NCBI RefSeq assembly: GCF_014235185.1
Contig: NZ_CP060131.1
Location: 6,426,140-6,490,139, forward strand
Source: Pseudonocardia petroleophila
Lineage (GTDB): Bacteria > Actinomycetota > Actinomycetes > Mycobacteriales > Pseudonocardiaceae
Direction: 5' to 3'
Length of the DNA stretch: 64,000 bases
Each line of letters starts with the position of its first letter. Positions within the stretch are counted from its first letter, which is position 1. The position numbers and the translations under genes were made by a program. This document shows, in pieces, positions 8,534 through 17,128 of this stretch. Below the pieces are notes generated by a model. The model was given only the letters and a program-made list of their open reading frames with translations. It searched no databases and had not been told where the DNA came from.

Positions 8534-9988
8534 GTGACGCTCCACGGCGGGGTGCGGCAGGCGTTCGAGCGGGTGCTCGATCCGGCGGACGTGCTGTCGG
8601 ACCCGGTGAAGTGCCGGGCCTACGAGTGCGACGGCCTGACCGGCTACCGGGTGCGCCCGGACCTGGTGCTGCTGCCCCGCGACGCGTCGCAGGTGGCGGC
8701 AGCGGTGCGGGTCTGCCACGAGCACGGGGTGCCGTTCGTGGCCCGCGGGGCGGGCACCGGCCTGTCCGGCGGCGCACTCCCGGTCGCCGACGGGGTGGTG
8801 ATCAGCCTGGCCCGGCTCAAGCGGGTGCTCGAGGTCGACCCGGTCAACCGCCGCGCGGTCGTGCAGCCGGGCGTCACGAACCTGGAGATCACCGCGGCCG
8901 CCGCGCCGCACGGGCTGTACTACGCGCCGGACCCGTCGAGCCAGCAGGTCTGCACGATCGGCGGCAACGTCGCGGAGAACTCCGGCGGCGCCCACTGCCT
9001 GAAGTACGGCTTCACCACCAACCACGTCCTGTCCTGCGAGGTCGTGCTGCCCGACGGCTCGGTCGTCACCCTGGGCACCGACACGAACGAGCAGGCCGGC
9101 CCCGACCTGCGCGGGGTCTTCCTCGGGTCCGAGGGCACCCTCGGCATCACGACGTCGGTCACGGTGCGCCTGCTGCGCACCCCGGAGTCGGTGCGCACGC
9201 TGCTCGCCGACTTCCCGTCGGTCGCGTCGGCAGGCGACGTCGTCTCCGACATCGTCTCCGCCGGGATCGTGCCCGCGGCCGTCGAGATGATGGACACCCT
9301 CGCCATCGAGGCGGCCGAGGAGGCGGTGCACGCGGGTTACACGGTGGGCGTCCCGGCCGCGCTCGTCGTGGAGCTCGACGGGCCGGTCGAGGAGTGCGAC
9401 GCGCAGTTCGAGCTGGTCAAGGCGATCTGCGAGAAGCACGGCTGCACGCGGCTGCACATCGCTGGGTCCCCGGAGGAGCGCGCGAAGATCTGGAAGGGCC
9501 GCAAGGCCGCGTTCGCCGCCGTCGGCCGCATCTCCCCCGACTACTTCGTGCAGGACGGCGTCGTGCCCCGCACCCGGCTCGCCGAGGTCCTCGACCGGAT
9601 CGCCGGCATGGGCACCGACGCGGGCCTGCGCGTCGCCAACGTCTTCCACGCGGGCGACGGCAACCTGCACCCGCTGGTGCTCTACAGCGCGGCCGCCGGG
9701 GAGACCGAGCGCGCCGAGCGCCTGTCGGGCGAGATCGCGGAGCTGTGCGTCGAGATGGGCGGGTCCCTCTCGGGCGAGCACGGGATCGGGACCGACAAGG
9801 CGTGCTCGATGCCGAAGATGTTCGGCGAGGAGGACCTGGCCACGATGCACCGGGTCCGCCACGCCTTCGACCCCGACGGGATCTGCAACCCGGGCAAGGT
9901 CCTGCCCACGCCGCGGTTGTGCGGCGAGCGCCCGGGGAAGTACAAGCCGCACCCGCTGGAAGAGACCGGAGCGATCGAGCGACTGTGA
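8534..9988 (+). CDS. glcD: FAD-linked oxidase, glycolate/D-lactate oxidase subunit GlcD
   Basis: 484 residues. It has the PCMH-type FAD-binding domain (PFVARGAGTGLSGGALP, then CTIGGNVAENSGGAHCLKYG) and the C-terminal FAD-linked oxidase domain with HAGDGNLHP and SGEHGIGTDK, all typical of GlcD. With GlcE and GlcF it forms the membrane-associated glycolate (or D-lactate) oxidase that passes electrons to the quinone pool. GTG start with an excellent ribosome site, AAGGAGG, 6 bases upstream. The next gene starts inside its stop (GTGA). The lactate permease at 15449 makes D-lactate a possible substrate. Confidence 0.93.
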   Translation: MTLHGGVRQAFERVLDPADVLSDPVKCRAYECDGLTGYRVRPDLVLLPRDASQVAAAVRVCHEHGVPFVARGAGTGLSGGALPVADGVVISLARLKRVLEVDPVNRRAVVQPGVTNLEITAAAAPHGLYYAPDPSSQQVCTIGGNVAENSGGAHCLKYGFTTNHVLSCEVVLPDGSVVTLGTDTNEQAGPDLRGVFLGSEGTLGITTSVTVRLLRTPESVRTLLADFPSVASAGDVVSDIVSAGIVPAAVEMMDTLAIEAAEEAVHAGYTVGVPAALVVELDGPVEECDAQFELVKAICEKHGCTRLHIAGSPEERAKIWKGRKAAFAAVGRISPDYFVQDGVVPRTRLAEVLDRIAGMGTDAGLRVANVFHAGDGNLHPLVLYSAAAGETERAERLSGEIAELCVEMGGSLSGEHGIGTDKACSMPKMFGEEDLATMHRVRHAFDPDGICNPGKVLPTPRLCGERPGKYKPHPLEETGAIERL

Positions 9989-11094
9989 CCACTACGACGA
10001 CCCTGCGGCCCGCCGACCTCGCCGAGGTCCGCGACGCCGTCCGCGACACCCCGGGGCGCCTCGCGGTGACCGGCGCCGGGACGGCGGCGAACTGGGCGGG
10101 CGAGCTCGACCCGGTCGACGCCGTGCTCGACGTCTCCGCGCTGACCGGCGTGGTCACCCACAACCCCGGCGACATGACGGTGTCGGCCCGCGCCGGCACG
10201 CCCCTGCGCGCGCTGGTCGATGAGCTGGCCGAGCACGGGCAGCACGTCTCGCTCGACGCCGCCCGGATCGCCGACGGCGCCACCCTCGGCGGGCTCGTCG
10301 CGACGGCGGACTCCGGGCCGTCGTCGCTGGTCTACGGCACGATGCGCGACCTCGTCATCGGGGTCACGGTCGTGCTCGCCGACGGCACGGTGGCGCGCAG
10401 CGGCGGGCACGTGATCAAGAACGTCGCCGGGTACGACCTGGCCAAGCTGCTGCACGGCTCGTACGGGACGCTCGGGGTGCTCGCCGAGATCGTGCTGCGG
10501 TTGCACCCGGTGCCGCAGCGCACGGCCACGCTCGTCGTCGACGCCCCGCTGGCGCAGGCCGCCGAGCTGGCCGCGCGCGTGCTGGAGGGGCCCTACGAGC
10601 CGGTGGCGCTGGAGTGGGTCAGCGACGGAAGCGGGCGGCTCCTGGTCCGGATCGAGGGCACCGACGAGGCGCTCCCGGCGCGGGTGCAGCGGCTGCGGGA
10701 GGTGCTGGGCGGGGGCGACGAGGCCGCAGGCGCCGACGACCCGTGGCTGCGGCACGCCGAACTGACCCGCGGGTCGCCCGAGGCCGCCGTGCTGCGGATC
10801 GGGGCCCGGCCGTCGGTGCTGCCGGCGCTGGTCTCCGAGATCGCCGCCGACGCCGCCACCGTCGGGCTGGGTACGGGCGTCGCCACGGTGTCGCTGCCGC
10901 CGCACGTCGTCGCCGAGGCGCACGGCCGGGTGCACGCCGCGGGCGGCACCTCCCAGCTGCGCTACCGCCCACCGGGGGCCGACGCCGCCGCGTGGGGACC
11001 GCCGCCCTCGGCACTGCCCGTGCTGCGCGCCCTCAAGACCGAGCTCGACCCGGACGGCCGCTTCGGTCCGGGCCGCTTCTCCCCCTGGATGTGA
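9985..11094 (+). CDS. glcE: FAD-binding oxidase subunit GlcE
   Basis: 369 residues, shorter than GlcD, with a PCMH-type FAD domain (LAVTGAGTAANW; then LGGLVATADSGP and VIKNVAGYDLAKL, the latter diagnostic for GlcE). It overlaps glcD by GTGA, and glcF begins 2 bases after its stop codon, so the three subunits are made together. It lacks the C-terminal oxidase signature of GlcD, as expected for the accessory flavoprotein subunit. Confidence 0.92.
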   Translation: MTTTTTLRPADLAEVRDAVRDTPGRLAVTGAGTAANWAGELDPVDAVLDVSALTGVVTHNPGDMTVSARAGTPLRALVDELAEHGQHVSLDAARIADGATLGGLVATADSGPSSLVYGTMRDLVIGVTVVLADGTVARSGGHVIKNVAGYDLAKLLHGSYGTLGVLAEIVLRLHPVPQRTATLVVDAPLAQAAELAARVLEGPYEPVALEWVSDGSGRLLVRIEGTDEALPARVQRLREVLGGGDEAAGADDPWLRHAELTRGSPEAAVLRIGARPSVLPALVSEIAADAATVGLGTGVATVSLPPHVVAEAHGRVHAAGGTSQLRYRPPGADAAAWGPPPSALPVLRALKTELDPDGRFGPGRFSPWM

Positions 11095-11095
11095 T

Positions 11096-12433
11096 GTGAG
11101 TACTCCCGCCGGCTCCGCCGACACCAACCTCCCGCAGACCGGGCCGAGTGCGTTCGACGCGCACCGTCCGCCGGAGCGCGAGCTGCTCGACGACTGCGTG
11201 CACTGCGGCTTCTGCCTCCCGACCTGCCCCACCTACCAGCTGTGGGGCGAGGAGATGGACTCCCCGCGCGGGCGCATCTACCTCATGGACCTCGCCAGCA
11301 AGGGCGAGATCGAGCTGGAGGGTCCGTTCTCCGAGCACATGGACGCGTGCCTGGGCTGCATGGCGTGCGTGACGGCGTGCCCGTCGGGCGTGCAGTACGA
11401 CAAGCTGCTGGAGTCGGTGCGTCCGCAGATCGAGCGCAACGTCGAGCGCGACCGCGGCGACCAGCTCTTCCGCGAGGCGATCTTCGCCCTGTTCCCGTAC
11501 ACGCGGCGGCTGCGCGCGGCCGCGCTGCCCGGGGCGCTGTACCAGAAGCTGCGCACGATCCCGGCGGTGCGGAAGCTCGCCGAGCGGCTGCCGGGGCGGC
11601 TCGCGGCGATGGAGTCGCTGCTGCCGCCGGTGTCGGTGCGCGAGGCGTTCGCGCGTCTGCCCGTGTTCACCCCGGCCGTCGGGGCGCGGCGCGGGCGGGT
11701 GGCGCTGCTGTCGGGCTGCGTGCAGGACGTGTTCTTCCACCGCGTCAACGAGGCCACCGTGCGCGTGCTCGCCGCGGAGGGCTACGACGTGCTCGTGCCC
11801 CGCGACCAGGGGTGCTGCGGCGCGCTGGAGCTGCACGCCGGGCGCGAGGAGCCGGCACTCGGGCGGGCGCGGCGCACGATCGCGCGGTTCGAGACCCTCG
11901 ACGTCGACACGGTCATCACCAACGTCGCAGGCTGCGGGTCGTCGATGAAGGAGTACGGGCACCTGATGTCCGACGACGACGCCTGGTCCGACCGCGCACA
12001 GGCGTTCAGCGCACGGGTGCGCGACGTGCACGAGGTGCTCGCCGAGCTGGAGCCGGTGGCCCCGCGCCACCCGTTCCGCGGGCGGGTCGCCTACCACGAC
12101 GCCTGCCACCTCGGGCACGCCCAGAAGGTGCGGGCGCAGCCGCGGGCGGTGCTGCGGACGATCCCGGACGTCGAGCTGGTGGACCTGCCCGAGGCCGAGC
12201 TGTGCTGCGGGTCCGCGGGGATCTACAACATGGTCGCGCCGGAGGCGGCGGGCGAGCTGGGGGCGCGCAAGGCCGCGAACGTGCGGTCGGTGCACCCGGA
12301 CGTCATCGTCACCGCCAACCCGGGCTGCCTGCTGCAGATCGGCAAGCACATGGCCGCCGACGGCGTCCCGATCCTGCACCCGGTGCAGCTGCTGGACGCG
12401 AGCATCCGCGGGGTGCCGGTCCCCCGCACCTGA
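11096..12433 (+). CDS. glcF: Iron-sulfur subunit GlcF of glycolate/D-lactate oxidase
   Basis: 445 residues. Two ferredoxin-type 4Fe-4S motifs are present (CVHCGFCLPTCPTY and CLGCMACVTACPSG). They are followed by two cysteine-rich CCG domains (GCCGALELH and CHLGHAQ; then LCCGSAGIYN), the standard GlcF layout. It carries electrons from GlcD/E to the membrane. GTG start. It ends the glc operon; a hairpin and a tandem repeat follow. Confidence 0.93.
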   Translation: MSTPAGSADTNLPQTGPSAFDAHRPPERELLDDCVHCGFCLPTCPTYQLWGEEMDSPRGRIYLMDLASKGEIELEGPFSEHMDACLGCMACVTACPSGVQYDKLLESVRPQIERNVERDRGDQLFREAIFALFPYTRRLRAAALPGALYQKLRTIPAVRKLAERLPGRLAAMESLLPPVSVREAFARLPVFTPAVGARRGRVALLSGCVQDVFFHRVNEATVRVLAAEGYDVLVPRDQGCCGALELHAGREEPALGRARRTIARFETLDVDTVITNVAGCGSSMKEYGHLMSDDDAWSDRAQAFSARVRDVHEVLAELEPVAPRHPFRGRVAYHDACHLGHAQKVRAQPRAVLRTIPDVELVDLPEAELCCGSAGIYNMVAPEAAGELGARKAANVRSVHPDVIVTANPGCLLQIGKHMAADGVPILHPVQLLDASIRGVPVPRT

Positions 12434-12489
12434 GCGCGATCGGCCGACGCACCGGACGTGAACGGCGAACTCGCCGGTGCAGTTCGGCG

Positions 12490-12525
12490 AACTCGCGGGG
12501 AGGTGGACCCCCACCCCCGCGAGTT
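12490..12525 (+). terminator. Hairpin downstream of glcF, candidate terminator
   Basis: The 11-bp arms 12490-12500 (AACTCGCGGGG) and 12515-12525 are exact reverse complements around a 14-base loop. The right arm runs into the first unit of the 22-bp tandem array. It could terminate the glc operon or act on both converging transcripts. Confidence 0.5.
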
Positions 12526-12628
12526 TGCCGGCCCCGCCCGGCGAGTTTGCCGATCCGGCCCGGCGAGTTTGCCGATCCCGCCCGGCGAGTTTGCGGTCCC
12601 CGCCCGGCGAGTTTGCCGATCCGGCCCG
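12519..12628. repeat. Five contiguous 22-bp tandem repeats between convergent genes
   Basis: Units begin at 12519, 12541, 12563, 12585 and 12607, each of the form GCGAGTTTGCCGATCCSGCC plus CG. Units 2 and 5 are identical, unit 3 differs from them by one base, and units 1 and 4 differ by a few bases in the middle. A degenerate sixth unit follows to about 12643. The 22-bp period is not a multiple of three, so it is not coding. The GCGAACTCGC segments just upstream (around 12467-12497) are inverted relatives of the unit core. Confidence 0.85.
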
Positions 12629-12645
12629 GCGGGTCGGCCGCGGCG

Positions 12646-13320
12646 TCAGGACTCCGCGACGACCGCCCGGCCGTCGACGTCGGAGACGTCCGGGACCGGG
12701 GCGAACGGGGGCGGGCTGGCGCTGTCGAAGTAGCCCCGCCCGATCTCGTCGCACGACGCACCCGGCTCGGGGTGGGTGTAGCGGTTCTGCCGCAGGGCGG
12801 CGACGAACTGGTCGATCCGCGGGTCGTCGGCGTCGTCGAGGGCGAGCTGGTGGCCCCAGGACTGCAGCGAGATCGGCGAGTCGAGGCCGGGGTAGGGCGA
12901 GAGCAGCATGTACGGCTGCCCCTCGACGCGGGCGGTGAGGGCGTCGAGCGCGGCGCCGTCGACCCGGTCGGGGTCGTAGGCGATCCAGACGGCCCCGTGC
13001 TCGAGCGAGTGCACGGCGTTCTCGCTGCGGAGCGGTTCGGGGTAGACCGCACCGTTGCACGCGGCCCACGCCTGGTCGTGGGTGCCGCCGATCGGCGGGG
13101 TGAACGTGTACGCCACGCGCGTGTCGGGACCCACGTGCTGCGCGCCGGAGAACACCATCCCCTCGACGCCGTCGATCTGCACCGACGGGTCCTTGTTCTC
13201 GGCGGTGGGCGCGAACGCCGCGAGGTCGACGGGGGCGGCGGCCCGGTCCGGCAGCATCCCGCAGCCCGCGAGCAGCAGGGCCGAGAGGGCGAACAGCGGA
13301 GCGTGTGTGGTGCGGCGCAC
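12646..13320 (-). CDS. DUF3105 lipoprotein
   Basis: 224 residues. The signal peptide ends in a lipobox (ALLLAGC, Cys at residue 20), so it is a membrane-anchored lipoprotein. The body carries the DUF3105 hallmarks PPIGGTHD, AACNGAVYPEP and HSLEHGAVWIAYDP, with conserved histidines that look suited to metal binding, though this is inference. Function unknown. GTG start with a TAGCGT -10-like hexamer only 6 bases upstream and no ribosome site, suggesting a leaderless transcript. It converges on the glc operon and is divergent from the DinB-like gene. Confidence 0.85.
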   Translation of the reverse strand: MRRTTHAPLFALSALLLAGCGMLPDRAAAPVDLAAFAPTAENKDPSVQIDGVEGMVFSGAQHVGPDTRVAYTFTPPIGGTHDQAWAACNGAVYPEPLRSENAVHSLEHGAVWIAYDPDRVDGAALDALTARVEGQPYMLLSPYPGLDSPISLQSWGHQLALDDADDPRIDQFVAALRQNRYTHPEPGASCDEIGRGYFDSASPPPFAPVPDVSDVDGRAVVAES

Positions 13321-13326
13321 GGAGCG

Positions 13327-13332
13327 ACGCTA
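13327..13332 (-). promoter_or_regulatory. -10-like element (TAGCGT) for leaderless DUF3105 gene
   Basis: Minus-strand TAGCGT, 6 bases before the GTG at 13320. The spacing would place the transcription start at or near the start codon. Confidence 0.45.
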
Positions 13333-13344
13333 CGACATCCGGGG
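13331..13344. repeat. 14-bp direct repeat, copy 1
   Basis: TACGACATCCGGGG, identical to 13961-13974. This copy lies between the divergent DUF3105 and DinB-like genes and touches the -10-like element of the former. Confidence 0.6.
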
Positions 13345-13380
13345 CAACGCGATCCGGTCGGGACCGTCGGGGGTCACCCC

Positions 13381-13386
13381 TACGGT
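13381..13386 (+). promoter_or_regulatory. -10-like element (TACGGT) for leaderless DinB-like gene
   Basis: TACGGT 7 bases before the ATG at 13394, with no ribosome site between. Confidence 0.45.
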
Positions 13387-13393
13387 GGGCGCC

Positions 13394-13954
13394 ATGAGCA
13401 TCGACTGGACCCACGAGCTCGTGGAGCAGCTGGAGTGGCACTGGCAGGGCCAGCTCCGGCCGCGCCTGAGCGGGCTCACCGACGAGGAGTACTTCCACGA
13501 ACCCGCGCCCGGCGCGTGGAGCGTACGGCCGCGGGGCACGTCGAGCGCCCCCGTCCAGGCGGGCAGCGGGGCGTTCACGATCGACTTCGCGTTCCCGCCG
13601 CCCGAACCCGCCCCCGTCACGACGATCGCGTGGCGGCTGGCGCACGTCGTCGTCGGGGTGTTCGGGGCGCGGGTGCACAGCCACTTCGGCGGCCCGCCGT
13701 ACGACTACGACGGCCACGACTACGCGGGCTCCGCGCAGGAGGCGCTGCGGCAGCTCGACGCGACCCACGACGCGTGGATCGACGGCGTCCGCCGGCTCGA
13801 CGACGCCGCGCTCGCGCGCCCGGTGGGGCCGACGGAGGGGCCGTTCGCCGAGCACCCGATGGCCACCCTGGTGCTGCACATCCACCGCGAGGCCATCCAC
13901 CACGGGGCGGAGATCGCGCTGCTCCGCGACCTGTACGCGGCCACTGCGGGTTGA
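13394..13954 (+). CDS. DinB-superfamily protein
   Basis: 186 residues, a four-helix-bundle DinB/YfiT-type protein. A histidine in WRLAHVVVG and the HIHREAIHHGAE segment near the C-terminus match the three-histidine metal site of the family. Many actinobacterial relatives are thiol-dependent transferases using mycothiol, but the substrate here is unknown. It starts with ATG directly behind a -10-like hexamer, so probably leaderless. It is flanked by two copies of a 14-bp direct repeat. Confidence 0.8.
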   Translation: MSIDWTHELVEQLEWHWQGQLRPRLSGLTDEEYFHEPAPGAWSVRPRGTSSAPVQAGSGAFTIDFAFPPPEPAPVTTIAWRLAHVVVGVFGARVHSHFGGPPYDYDGHDYAGSAQEALRQLDATHDAWIDGVRRLDDAALARPVGPTEGPFAEHPMATLVLHIHREAIHHGAEIALLRDLYAATAG

Positions 13955-13960
13955 TCCCAG

Positions 13961-13974
13961 TACGACATCCGGGG
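13961..13974. repeat. 14-bp direct repeat, copy 2
   Basis: TACGACATCCGGGG, 6 bases after the DinB-like stop codon and 54 bases before the ThDP-like gene; identical to 13331-13344. Confidence 0.6.
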
Positions 13975-14027
13975 TAATCGGGGTCCGACGACGAGCGGAG
14001 AGGCGCCCGGGCGGGCAAGGTCTCCCC

Positions 14028-15398
14028 ATGGGCGTGGCACGTGACGCAGGACACGGTGGGGCACGACGCGACGGGGGTGCCGCCGTCGCCGAGACCCTCG
14101 CCGCGAACGGCGTCGACACCGCCTTCGGCACTCCCGGCCATCCGCTCGTCGGGCACCTGCTGGCCGCCGGGCTCTCGGTGGTCGGGCTGCCCGACGACGA
14201 CGCCGCCGAGCGCGCGGCCGTGGCCTACGCGCGGGTCAGCGGCCGTCCCGGGGTGGTCGCCTCGGTCGACGGGCCCGCCGGCGCCGGGTCCCACTCGCTG
14301 CTGTTCCTCACCGCCCACGGCGGAGGCACGGTCCGCACCGCCGACGCGGCGGTCGACACCGTCGCGGGCGCGCTCACCGCGATGCACCGGGGACGGCCGC
14401 GGGCCGTGCAGGTCGACGTGCCGCCGGAGGTCCTGGACCAGGACTGGAGCGGGAGCCCCCGTTGGGTCACCCCGGCGGCACCGCTCGTCGCCGACGCCGA
14501 CGGGATCCGGCGGGCCGCGGAGCTGCTGGAGGCCGCGGAGCGTCCGCTGGTCATCGCGGGCGGGGGTGCGGTCGACGCGTCCGACGAGATCACCGCCCTG
14601 ATCCAGGCGCTCGGCTCCCCGGTGGCCACCACCGCGGGCGGCAAGGGCGTCGTCGACGACGGTCACCCGCTCTCGGCGGGCGCGTCGGGCCGCTTCCGCG
14701 CGGTGGCGGAGGCGGCGGCCGACAGCGACGTCGTCCTCGTCGTGGGCAGCGGGTTCACCTGTCCCGACGGGGTGGCCGCGATCCGCATCGACGTGGACGA
14801 GGACCGACTGCCCCACAACGGCTCGGGCGTCGGCCTGCTCGGCGACGCCACCGCGACCGTCGCCGCCCTGCGCGGGGCGCTGCCCCCGTGGCGGACGGCG
14901 ATCGGGGTCGTCCGCGCCGCGGCGCTGCGGGCGGCCTGCCGGGAGCAGGCCCGGGCCGACGGCCGCGCGTTCGAGCTGGTCAACGACGTCCTGCGCGACG
15001 CCCTCCCACCCCACGGGGTGCTGGTCGGCGGCAGCACCCCGGTCACCCGGCTCGGCTCGGTGCACTTCTTCCCGGTGCCCGCGCCCCGGCTGTTCTGCCC
15101 CGGCGGGGTGCCCGCGGCCATCGGCGCGTCCGTGGCCCGCCCGGCCCGCCCGGTCGCCGTGCTGCTCGGCACCGGTGCGTTCGCCGCCGCGGCCGAGGAA
15201 CTGGCCGCCGCGGTGGAGCTCGGTCTCGCGCTGCCCGTCGTGGTGGTGCGCGACGGCAGCGACGACGGGCCCGCCGTCGGCCGTTCCCCGCTCGACGTCG
15301 GGGCGCTGGAGGTGCGCGCGGACGAGCCCGACGACCTGGTCGACCTCGTCGCCGACGCGTTCGAGGCCGACCGGCCCACGGTCATCCGACTGGGGTGA
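14028..15398 (+). CDS. Thiamine-diphosphate-enzyme-fold protein with altered catalytic and cofactor motifs
   Basis: 456 residues, about 100 shorter than acetolactate synthase relatives. The N-terminal pyrimidine-type domain is recognisable (GVDTAFGTPGHPL; AERAAVAYARVSGRPGVV). The central domain (RPLVIAGGGAV) and the C-terminal domain (FCPGGVPAAIGASVA) are also present. However, the conserved Glu that activates ThDP aligns with Asp57. A segment of about 50 residues after DGPAGAGSH is missing. The Mg-ThDP motif GDG reads GTG (381-383) and its NN partner reads DG (409-410). It may be a non-catalytic subunit, a changed enzyme or a decaying gene. No frameshift is seen. ATG start; the permease gene follows after 50 bases. 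Confidence 0.75.
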   Translation: MGVARDAGHGGARRDGGAAVAETLAANGVDTAFGTPGHPLVGHLLAAGLSVVGLPDDDAAERAAVAYARVSGRPGVVASVDGPAGAGSHSLLFLTAHGGGTVRTADAAVDTVAGALTAMHRGRPRAVQVDVPPEVLDQDWSGSPRWVTPAAPLVADADGIRRAAELLEAAERPLVIAGGGAVDASDEITALIQALGSPVATTAGGKGVVDDGHPLSAGASGRFRAVAEAAADSDVVLVVGSGFTCPDGVAAIRIDVDEDRLPHNGSGVGLLGDATATVAALRGALPPWRTAIGVVRAAALRAACREQARADGRAFELVNDVLRDALPPHGVLVGGSTPVTRLGSVHFFPVPAPRLFCPGGVPAAIGASVARPARPVAVLLGTGAFAAAAEELAAAVELGLALPVVVVRDGSDDGPAVGRSPLDVGALEVRADEPDDLVDLVADAFEADRPTVIRLG

Positions 15399-15448
15399 TG
15401 GCGGCCACGTCCTGCTGAACCGCGCCCGGTGGCGCACACTCCCCGCTC

Positions 15449-17128
15449 ATGTGGGCCCTCGCGCAGTACCAGCAGGATCCCGAGGCGGTGGGCGGGCTCG
15501 GCCTGTCCGCTCTCGTCTCGGTCCTCCCGCTCGCCGTCGTCCTCGTCCTGCTGGGTGCGCTGCGGGTGCGGGCGCACTGGGCCGCGCTGGCCGGGCTGGG
15601 CACCGCGCTGGTCGTCGCGATCGCCGGGTTCGGGATGCCGTTCGGCATGTCGCTGTCGGCCGCGGCGCACGGCGCCGTGTTCGGCCTGTTCCCGATCCTG
15701 TGGATCGTGGTCAACGCCCTGTGGGTGTTCAACATGACCGTCGCCACCGGGCACTTCGACGTGCTGCGCCGCAGCTTCGGCACGCTCTCGATCGACACCC
15801 GGACCCAGGCCATCCTCGTCGCGTTCTGCTTCGGCGGGCTGCTGGAGGCGCTCGCCGGGTTCGGGGCGCCCGTCGCGATCACCTCGGTGATGCTCGTGGC
15901 GCTGGGCTTCGCCCCGGTCAAGGCCGCGGTCGTGGCGCTGGTGGCCAACACCGCGCCCGTCGCGTTCGGGGCGATGGGGGTCCCGGTCATCACGCTCGCG
16001 CAGGTCACCGGCCTGCCGCTGGACGTGGTGTCGTCCACCGTGGGGCGGCAGACCCCGCTGCTCGCCCTGTTCGTCCCGCTGGTGCTGGTGTTCATCGTCG
16101 ACGGGCGGCGCGGCCTGCGCGAGGCGTGGGTGCCCGCGCTCGGCTGCGGTGTCGTGTTCGCGCTCGGCCAGTTCCTGACCTCGAACTTCTTCTCCGTCGA
16201 GCTCACCGACATCGTGGCGTCGCTGGCCGGGGCCGTCACCGTCTTCGCGCTGGCCCGCGTGCAGCCGAACGCGGTGTGGGCGGCGCGGAAGCCGGCCCTC
16301 ACCACCGGCGGCTCCTCCACCGGCACCCCCTCCACCGGCGGCGGCTCCACCGGCGACGGCGACCGCGATCCCGAGGAGACGCCCGACTCCCCCGCCGAGA
16401 TCCGCAAGGCCTACGCCCCGTACGCGATCATCATCGTCGTCTTCGCGCTGGCCCAGCTGCCCGGCATCAAGGACCTGCTGGCCTCGGTGAAGATCGCGTT
16501 CGCCTGGCCCGGCCTCGACGTGCTGACCCCCGACGGCGCCCGCGACAAGGTCAACGACTTCTCCTTCGCCGTGCTGTCGACCGCGGGCACGCTGATGGTC
16601 GTCGCCGCGGTGATCGTCGCGGTGGTGCTCGGCGTCGGTGCCCGCCGCACGATCACCACCTGGACGACGACCGTCGGCGAGCTCAAGTGGGCGATCCTCA
16701 CCGTCGCCTCGGTGCTGGCGCTGGCCTACGTCATGAACGCCTCGGGCCAGACGACCTCGATCGGCCTGTTCGTCGCCGGAGCCGGTGCCGCCCTCGCGTT
16801 CCTGTCCCCCGTCCTCGGCTGGTTCGCGGTCGCCGTGACCGGCTCCGACACCTCGGCCAACGCCCTGTTCGGCTCGCTCCAGGTGACCGCGGCCCAGGGC
16901 GCCGGCCTGCCCCCGGAGCTGCTGGCCAGCGCCAACTCCTCGGGCGGGGTGCTGGGCAAGATGCTCAGCCCCCAGAACCTCACCATCGCCGCCGCGGCGG
17001 TGAAGCTGGACGGCCAGGAGGGCACGCTCCTCCGCAAGGTCATCGGCTGGAGCCTGGGGATGCTCCTGATCCTGTCGACGCTCATCGCCCTGCAGGCCTC
17101 GCCGGTCCTGAGCTGGATGCTGCCCTGA
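15449..17128 (+). CDS. lctP: L-lactate permease (LctP family)
   Basis: 559 residues, a polytopic membrane protein of the LctP family, which imports lactate and glycolate with protons. Family segments include CFGGLLEALAGFGAPVAI, NTAPVAFGAMGVPV and TGSDTSANALFG, and near the end SANSSGGVLGKMLSPQN. A Gly/Ser/Thr-rich cytoplasmic linker sits near residues 285-315. It could supply the GlcDEF oxidase 3 kb upstream with its substrate. ATG start at 15449; no strong ribosome site. Confidence 0.93.
   Translation: MWALAQYQQDPEAVGGLGLSALVSVLPLAVVLVLLGALRVRAHWAALAGLGTALVVAIAGFGMPFGMSLSAAAHGAVFGLFPILWIVVNALWVFNMTVATGHFDVLRRSFGTLSIDTRTQAILVAFCFGGLLEALAGFGAPVAITSVMLVALGFAPVKAAVVALVANTAPVAFGAMGVPVITLAQVTGLPLDVVSSTVGRQTPLLALFVPLVLVFIVDGRRGLREAWVPALGCGVVFALGQFLTSNFFSVELTDIVASLAGAVTVFALARVQPNAVWAARKPALTTGGSSTGTPSTGGGSTGDGDRDPEETPDSPAEIRKAYAPYAIIIVVFALAQLPGIKDLLASVKIAFAWPGLDVLTPDGARDKVNDFSFAVLSTAGTLMVVAAVIVAVVLGVGARRTITTWTTTVGELKWAILTVASVLALAYVMNASGQTTSIGLFVAGAGAALAFLSPVLGWFAVAVTGSDTSANALFGSLQVTAAQGAGLPPELLASANSSGGVLGKMLSPQNLTIAAAAVKLDGQEGTLLRKVIGWSLGMLLILSTLIALQASPVLSWMLP

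Noticed and set aside
12519..12628. CRISPR array
   Set aside because: The 22-bp units are directly adjacent with no spacers between them, and no cas genes are near.
11033..14131. Long minus-strand open frame spanning glcF, the tandem repeat and the DinB-like gene
   Set aside because: It crosses several real genes and a non-coding 22-bp array, with no recognisable protein features.
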